A stretch of 7,897 bases of DNA from Clostridia bacterium (GTDB lineage: Bacteria; Bacillota; Clostridia; Oscillospirales; Acutalibacteraceae). This document shows, in pieces, positions 6,801 to 7,897 of the stretch (position 1 is the stretch's first letter; each line of letters opens with the position of its first letter). The notes beneath the pieces are model-generated. The model made no database searches. It was not told where the DNA came from and was given only the letters and a program-made list of their open reading frames with translations. Made by a program: the position numbers and the translations under genes. Where the stretch lies: positions 1 to 7,897 of the forward strand of contig JAGBSR010000071.1 in the NCBI GenBank assembly GCA_017631745.1. The letters are read 5' to 3'.

Positions 6801-7695
6801 TCTGATTTACGCTGTTAAAAGCGGCAAGGTACCCCGAAGAGGTAACCTCAAAACCGCCCACACTGCAGCCGGTGTAGTTATCCCCTGTCGCCCCTGAAAT
6901 TGAGAGCATATCAACAACCGAGCAGGGCTGATAATAAGCAGGTGTGAACTTACCCGAAGAAACCGATGTCTTGTATTTTGTCAGTGCAATGCTTCTCGGG
7001 TATGCGTCACCGTGGTCAAGGGCAACGATTTTATCTGAATCTGTTTTTATAAACTGATTGAAGGAGTGACTGACATAGCCGTAATTGTTGTTGAGCACCT
7101 GAGTAAGTGAGTCCGTTATCTTCATAGTGTTCATATCAAGCTGAATTGTAACATTTGCCTGATGATTGAGTCCGTCACTGCTTTTATACATTTCGTGGCT
7201 TGTTCTTATAAGAAGATAGTTTCCGCTGTGACAGAAGCGGGCACTGCCTGCATCAAAGGGTACGGTAGTATTGCAATCTTTCAGCTCGGCTGTTGCAAGT
7301 TTGTTCCAGCTTTTATCGTATTTTGTCACCGCAAAGCAGGTAACATCTGCCGACTCGGAAAGATTGTTCTGACCCGTAAGGAGAAAATAGCTGTCATCCG
7401 TAGCATAAAAGCCGCCGAACACCGGAAACTCCGGACTTATAAGCTTTTGGGAAATACATTCAAATGAGTCGTTATAATATTCAACAAGCAGTTTATTTTC
7501 CGCAGTAAGGTACTGCACGCGCATAAGACTGTCGTCATCGCATATATGAAGATAAGATTTCACCGTATTGGCCCAGGTGCTGTAATTCTGTGTATTTCTG
7601 TTGTTGCCCTTATATGTTTCGCAGTCAGCAAAAGCAGACACAGCAAGCGCAAAGGCGCAGACTATGCCAAGCAGCAGTGCGTAAATTTTCTTCAT
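3853..7695 (-). CDS. Large secreted multidomain protein with tandem Cys/His repeats and FN3-like domains
   Basis: Function unknown; probably a secreted or loosely surface-bound protein. Start 7695 (1280 aa) is chosen over the in-frame ATG at 7743 because an AAAAGGAG lies 7 nt upstream and the longer start would fall upstream of the promoter's -10 box. Domains in order: signal peptide (MKKIYALLLGIVCAFALAVSAFA, likely cut before Asp24; no lipobox); residues about 25-430, beta-strand-rich with Trp/Tyr blocks such as RFIVMWYYDGRVHYCEADD, possibly a beta-propeller; a lone CEEC near 437; an Ig-like domain about 465-547; eleven Cys/His half-repeats at 549-988; a degenerate half-repeat to about 1020; an MBG-like domain about 1021-1098; and two FN3-like domains, 1100-1190 and 1192-1280, with paired GANGYRVYR and GADGYQIYY motifs. 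No LPXTG, SLH, dockerin or C-terminal membrane helix was seen, so attachment to the cell is unexplained. FN3-like and Ig-like modules suggest binding to polymers or proteins (inference). It is transcribed alone, between its own promoter and terminator. Confidence 0.85.
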   Translation of the reverse strand: MKKIYALLLGIVCAFALAVSAFADCETYKGNNRNTQNYSTWANTVKSYLHICDDDSLMRVQYLTAENKLLVEYYNDSFECISQKLISPEFPVFGGFYATDDSYFLLTGQNNLSESADVTCFAVTKYDKSWNKLATAELKDCNTTVPFDAGSARFCHSGNYLLIRTSHEMYKSSDGLNHQANVTIQLDMNTMKITDSLTQVLNNNYGYVSHSFNQFIKTDSDKIVALDHGDAYPRSIALTKYKTSVSSGKFTPAYYQPCSVVDMLSISGATGDNYTGCSVGGFEVTSSGYLAAFNSVNQKSSSSSVRNIYLSYCDKNSETPVLRQITDYASSGASTPQLVKAANSRFIVMWYYDGRVHYCEADDKGNLRSDIMSFEGCLSDCQPIVYQNKLLWYVWKDSKVDFYTVSLSDIRDTQCISSVSGHKYESVSVSGTDVSLRCEECGDRASGKLPSDFSLWWEDLSLSSGNTVYYNSAVEASYHPGETISLTVKFSEADLNEYEVVSDNERVAVITEKYDGPAVMLKGEGTAKITVRSVYNREIKKTYTIKVSHSWKTKENTSATCERDGKAVEVCSICGESRTEIVPATGHKMSGFKVTKEASCKATGEKKSTCSVCSYSVTEKIPKKDHDSKVTLGAVAATCTKQGKTQGKKCSLCGAVTVAQETVEALGHSLGKYKVTKKPTCTAQGEETAECSRCSYTKTQSVARLSHTEVTVKATAPTCTKSGKTEGKKCSVCGRITVEQETVEALGHSLGSYKITKKPTCTAQGEETAECSRCSYTKTQSVPRLSHTQVTVKATAPTCTKSGKTEGKKCSVCGRITVEQETVEALGHELGAYEITKEPTCTAKGEKTAECIRCSYTKTADVAKTAHTEKTIKAIAPTCTKSGKTEGKKCLVCGSITAEQETVEALGHELGTYEITKESTCTTKGEKTAKCIRCSYTKTADVAKIPHTEVTLKAKAPTCTKSGKTDGKKCSVCGAVTVAQETVEALGHSKKVVVLAVATTDANGKINTVCEICGEDFGEQRVYRIKSLSLSSTKCTYNGKSKTPSVKVVDYNKDTLIKDRDYTVIYENSRKDIGKYSVVINFIGKYSGSETLYYEILPGKTSKITATQSTSVIKLKWEAVKGANGYRVYRYDSKTAEYKQIASIKNKTEYRVTGLKAGKDYKFAVLAYFKSADGKVYFSESKSAVATATEPTVPSVSLKLSGKTAVLAWNKISGADGYQIYYSTSKNGSYKKLKSTSALSFKKTGLKSGKKYYFKVRAYKKTSSGTVFGEFSKVHSGKIK
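4732..6051 (-). repeat. Tandem Cys/His repeat array, 11 half-repeats of about 40 residues
   Basis: Two alternating half-repeats make an 80-residue unit. Type A (41 aa) has C-x10-C-x2-C-x14-H with core CTKSGKTEGKKCSVCG and end ETVEALGH. Type B (39 aa) has C-x9-C-x2-C-x12-H with core CTAQGEETAECSRCSYTKT. The last four units keep an exact 240-nt period: GTCTCCTG (plus strand) recurs at 4751, 4991, 5231, 5471 and 5711. The three half-repeats nearest the N terminus are more diverged. A degenerate half-repeat without the first Cys (VCEICGE) follows at about 4637-4731. Three Cys and one His per half-repeat could form a zinc-ribbon-like site (inference). Confidence 0.9.
5351..5670 (-). repeat. Recently homogenised repeat pair: 80 nt identical at 5351-5430 and 5591-5670
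   Basis: Within the array, 5351-5430 and 5591-5670 are identical over 80 nt. The blocks 5282-5330 and 5522-5570 are identical over 49 nt. Other units of the same array differ at many synonymous and non-synonymous positions. This points to recent unit duplication or gene conversion between adjacent 240-nt units. Confidence 0.85.
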
Positions 7696-7702
7696 ATCAT
7701 CA

Positions 7703-7710
7703 CTCCTTTT
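7703..7710 (-). promoter_or_regulatory. Ribosome binding site fixing the start of the secreted-protein gene
   Basis: AAAAGGAG on the minus strand ends 7 nt before the ATG at 7693-7695. It decides between this start and the in-frame ATG at 7741-7743, which lies upstream of the -10 box and could not be on a transcript from this promoter. Confidence 0.8.
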
Positions 7711-7723
7711 TCTGTCAGATTCA

Positions 7724-7753
7724 ATTATATTACAGCCCCGCAAACGATGTCAA
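7724..7753 (-). promoter_or_regulatory. Consensus sigma-A promoter of the secreted-protein gene
   Basis: On the minus strand TTGACA (7748-7753) and TATAAT (7724-7729) are both perfect consensus hexamers, separated by 18 nt. The predicted transcription start is near 7717, leaving a leader of only about 20 nt that carries the Shine-Dalgarno. Strong constitutive expression is expected unless repressed. Confidence 0.8.
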
Positions 7754-7791
7754 GTTTTGTCGAAAACAGTTTTTCAAAAATTATGCAAAAA

Positions 7792-7827
7792 ACTTTCAAA
7801 AAAGTATTGACAAACCCATTTGAAAGT
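7792..7827. repeat. 9-bp inverted repeat bracketing the -35 box of the tRNA-Leu promoter
   Basis: ACTTTCAAA (7792-7800) and TTTGAAAGT (7819-7827) are perfect inverted copies with an 18-nt spacer that contains the plus-strand TTGACA. The arms are centred 27 bp apart. It may be a protein-binding site shared by the divergent promoters, or a chance feature of AT-rich DNA. Confidence 0.4.
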
Positions 7828-7835
7828 GGTATAGT
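7807..7835 (+). promoter_or_regulatory. Sigma-A promoter of tRNA-Leu
   Basis: TTGACA (7807-7812) and TATAGT (7830-7835) are separated by exactly 17 nt. The predicted start is near 7842, about 25 nt before the mature tRNA. The short leader contains a small hairpin, CACTC-GAGA-GAGTG (7843-7856), which would be removed with the 5' leader by RNase P. Confidence 0.78.
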
Positions 7836-7866
7836 ATACGAGCACTCGAGAGAGTGAAGTGAATAT

Positions 7867-7897
7867 GCGAGAGTGGCGGAATCGGCAGACGCGCACG
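7867..7897 (+). tRNA. tRNA-Leu, 5' part only (cut by window edge)
   Basis: Sequence from GCGAGAG (5' acceptor strand, 7867-7873) through U8, G9 and the D arm GCGGAATCGGCAGACGC is typical of bacterial leucine tRNAs, which share GTGGCGGAATNGGCAGACGC. The anticodon lies beyond the window, so the isoacceptor cannot be stated. A good promoter just upstream supports a real gene, possibly the first of a tRNA cluster. Confidence 0.88.

Noticed and set aside
7620..7695. Possible lipoprotein signal because a Cys follows the signal peptide
   Set aside because: The context is SAFADC, with Asp before the Cys, which does not fit the lipobox; AFA before Asp fits signal peptidase I cleavage.
7696..7743. Longer start at 7743 for the secreted protein (16 extra residues)
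   Set aside because: The -10 box and predicted transcription start lie between 7743 and the real start, and the Shine-Dalgarno and signal peptide belong to the ATG at 7695.

Overview
The window looks like chromosomal DNA from an anaerobic, probably gut-associated member of the Clostridia (Bacillota). The evidence is a clostridial-type HdrBCA-MvhD operon, strong Shine-Dalgarno sites of the AGGAGG type, sigma-A promoters close to consensus, a Cys-rich repeat plus fibronectin-III secreted protein of a style common in Oscillospirales/Ruminococcaceae-like bacteria, and moderate GC with AT-rich intergenic DNA. The genus cannot be named from the sequence alone.

Layout, read in the direction of transcription (mostly the minus strand, right to left). 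At the right edge a tRNA-Leu gene starts on the plus strand (7867 to beyond the window) behind its own promoter. Divergent from it is a large secreted protein gene (7695 to 3853, 1280 aa). It has a near-consensus promoter, a signal peptide, a beta-rich N-terminal region, an Ig-like domain, eleven tandem Cys/His half-repeats, an MBG-like domain and two C-terminal FN3-like domains. A rho-independent terminator follows at about 3802-3848. After an AT-rich gap with a second good promoter (3680-3708) comes the tightly packed operon hdrB (3548-2754), hdrC (2751-2359), hdrA (2354-365) and mvhD (374 to beyond position 1). Gaps are 2 and 4 nt, and mvhD overlaps hdrA.

How the genes work together: HdrA (FAD, several Fe-S clusters), HdrB (two CCG domains for noncubane 4Fe-4S clusters), HdrC (two 4Fe-4S clusters) and MvhD (2Fe-2S linker) are the parts of a soluble heterodisulfide-reductase-type, flavin-based electron-bifurcating complex. 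In methanogens this couples to hydrogenase or formate dehydrogenase and reduces CoM-S-S-CoB. In bacteria the electron acceptor of HdrB is often unknown, and the partner oxidoreductase is not visible here; it may lie beyond position 1.

The main anomaly is an apparent single-base frameshift in hdrA at a run of five C (minus strand; 1592-1596). It splits an otherwise intact 662-residue HdrA into two open frames. The second notable feature is the regular 80-residue (exactly 240 nt) tandem repeat in the secreted protein, with an invariant C-x9/10-C-x2-C-x12/14-H pattern. I found no CRISPR array, transposase, phage gene or clearly new multi-gene system.
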